Of a DNA stretch of 5,377 nucleotides, positions 5,251 through 5,377 are shown piece after piece; within the stretch, counting starts at the first letter, position 1; each line of letters starts with the position of its first letter. The notes under the pieces are model-generated. The model saw nothing but the letters and a program-made list of their open reading frames with translations. It made no database searches and had not been told where the DNA came from. The stretch lies in contig JAEVZK010000138.1 of the NCBI GenBank assembly GCA_023392285.1, positions 1 through 5,377 of the forward strand, written 5' to 3'. Source of the stretch: Armatimonadota bacterium (GTDB lineage Bacteria > Armatimonadota > Fimbriimonadia > Fimbriimonadales > Fimbriimonadaceae). Position numbers and translations under genes: made by a program.

Positions 5251-5377
5251 ACCGATTGAGCAGCAGAATCGCGGCGGCAGCTGCCGCCGCATGATCCACT
5301 CTCAACACGCGAGGCCCCAGTGAAACTCCGCGCGACCCGATGACTTCGAGTTCTCCCCTCGCCCAGCCGCCTTCCGG
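5249..5377 (-). CDS. rsmE: RsmE 16S rRNA m3U1498 methyltransferase, C-terminal fragment
   Basis: Reading the complement from the window edge gives 42 codons and a TAG stop. The fragment begins with PEGGW, matching the GPEGG loop of the SPOUT-class RsmE methyltransferase, and continues to 'VSLGPRVLRVDHA', matching the family's 'LGxRILRxETA' motif that forms part of the trefoil-knot SAM-binding site. RsmE N3-methylates U1498 of 16S rRNA using S-adenosylmethionine. Differences from the usual sequence: DHA in place of ETA, a run of seven Ala, and a short end (ILLLNR). The segment between the two motifs is also a few residues shorter than usual. The gene converges on the pil operon and has no functional link to it. 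The 5' part lies outside the window. Confidence 0.82.
   Translation of the reverse strand, partial: PEGGWARGELEVIGSRGVSLGPRVLRVDHAAAAAAAILLLNR
5271..5290. repeat. Perfect 20-base palindrome inside rsmE
   Basis: The half-site GCGGCGGCAG (5271-5280) is followed immediately by its exact reverse complement (5281-5290). It lies in the codons for the Ala run of RsmE, so alternating Ala codon choice partly explains it. As RNA it could form a stem of up to about 8 GC-rich pairs with a 4-base loop, shortly before the rsmE stop. Confidence 0.65.

Overview
The window is the 3' part of a tightly packed plus-strand operon for the inner-membrane alignment complex and outer-membrane secretin of a type IV pilus / type II secretion-like machine. 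It ends with the tail of an unrelated convergent gene. A secretin means a diderm bacterium. Base composition looks moderate (mid-50s % GC by eye, not computed). The pilN-pilO-pilP-pilQ order is the classic pil cluster order, but the individual proteins look more like their type II secretion counterparts. That mixture suggests a lineage outside Proteobacteria. Armatimonadota (Fimbriimonas-like) is a guess from gene style, not something the sequence proves.

Layout. 1-933 (+): a 5'-truncated gene with the end of a PilM/GspL-type actin-like domain, then one membrane helix and a PilN periplasmic domain, all in one reading frame. 930-1490 (+): PilO/GspM-like protein. 1480-2163 (+): membrane-anchored PilP/GspC-like protein starting at TTG. 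2153-4546 (+): secretin with signal peptide, N0-N1-N2-N3 domains and secretin pore domain; N3 carries a long Gly/Asn-rich insert. 4547-5197 (+): secreted Spy/CpxP-like LTxxQ-repeat protein whose ATG directly follows the secretin stop. 5198-5248: 51-bp convergent spacer with one arm and the loop of a stem-loop. 5249-5377 (-): C-terminus of RsmE, the 16S rRNA m3U1498 methyltransferase, partial.

How the genes fit together. Known T4P/T2SS biology has PilM-PilN-PilO (or GspL-GspM) forming a cytoplasm-to-periplasm platform. PilP/GspC links this platform to the N0 domain of the secretin, through which the pilus or pseudopilus passes. All four links are present here with overlapping or abutting reading frames, as expected for subunits made in fixed ratio. 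The Spy-like protein is the unexpected member. Its position suggests, by inference only, a periplasmic chaperone or accessory factor for secretin or pilin assembly. No RNA genes, insertion sequences, CRISPR arrays or internal promoters were recognised. No stretch above 300 bases lacks a gene.
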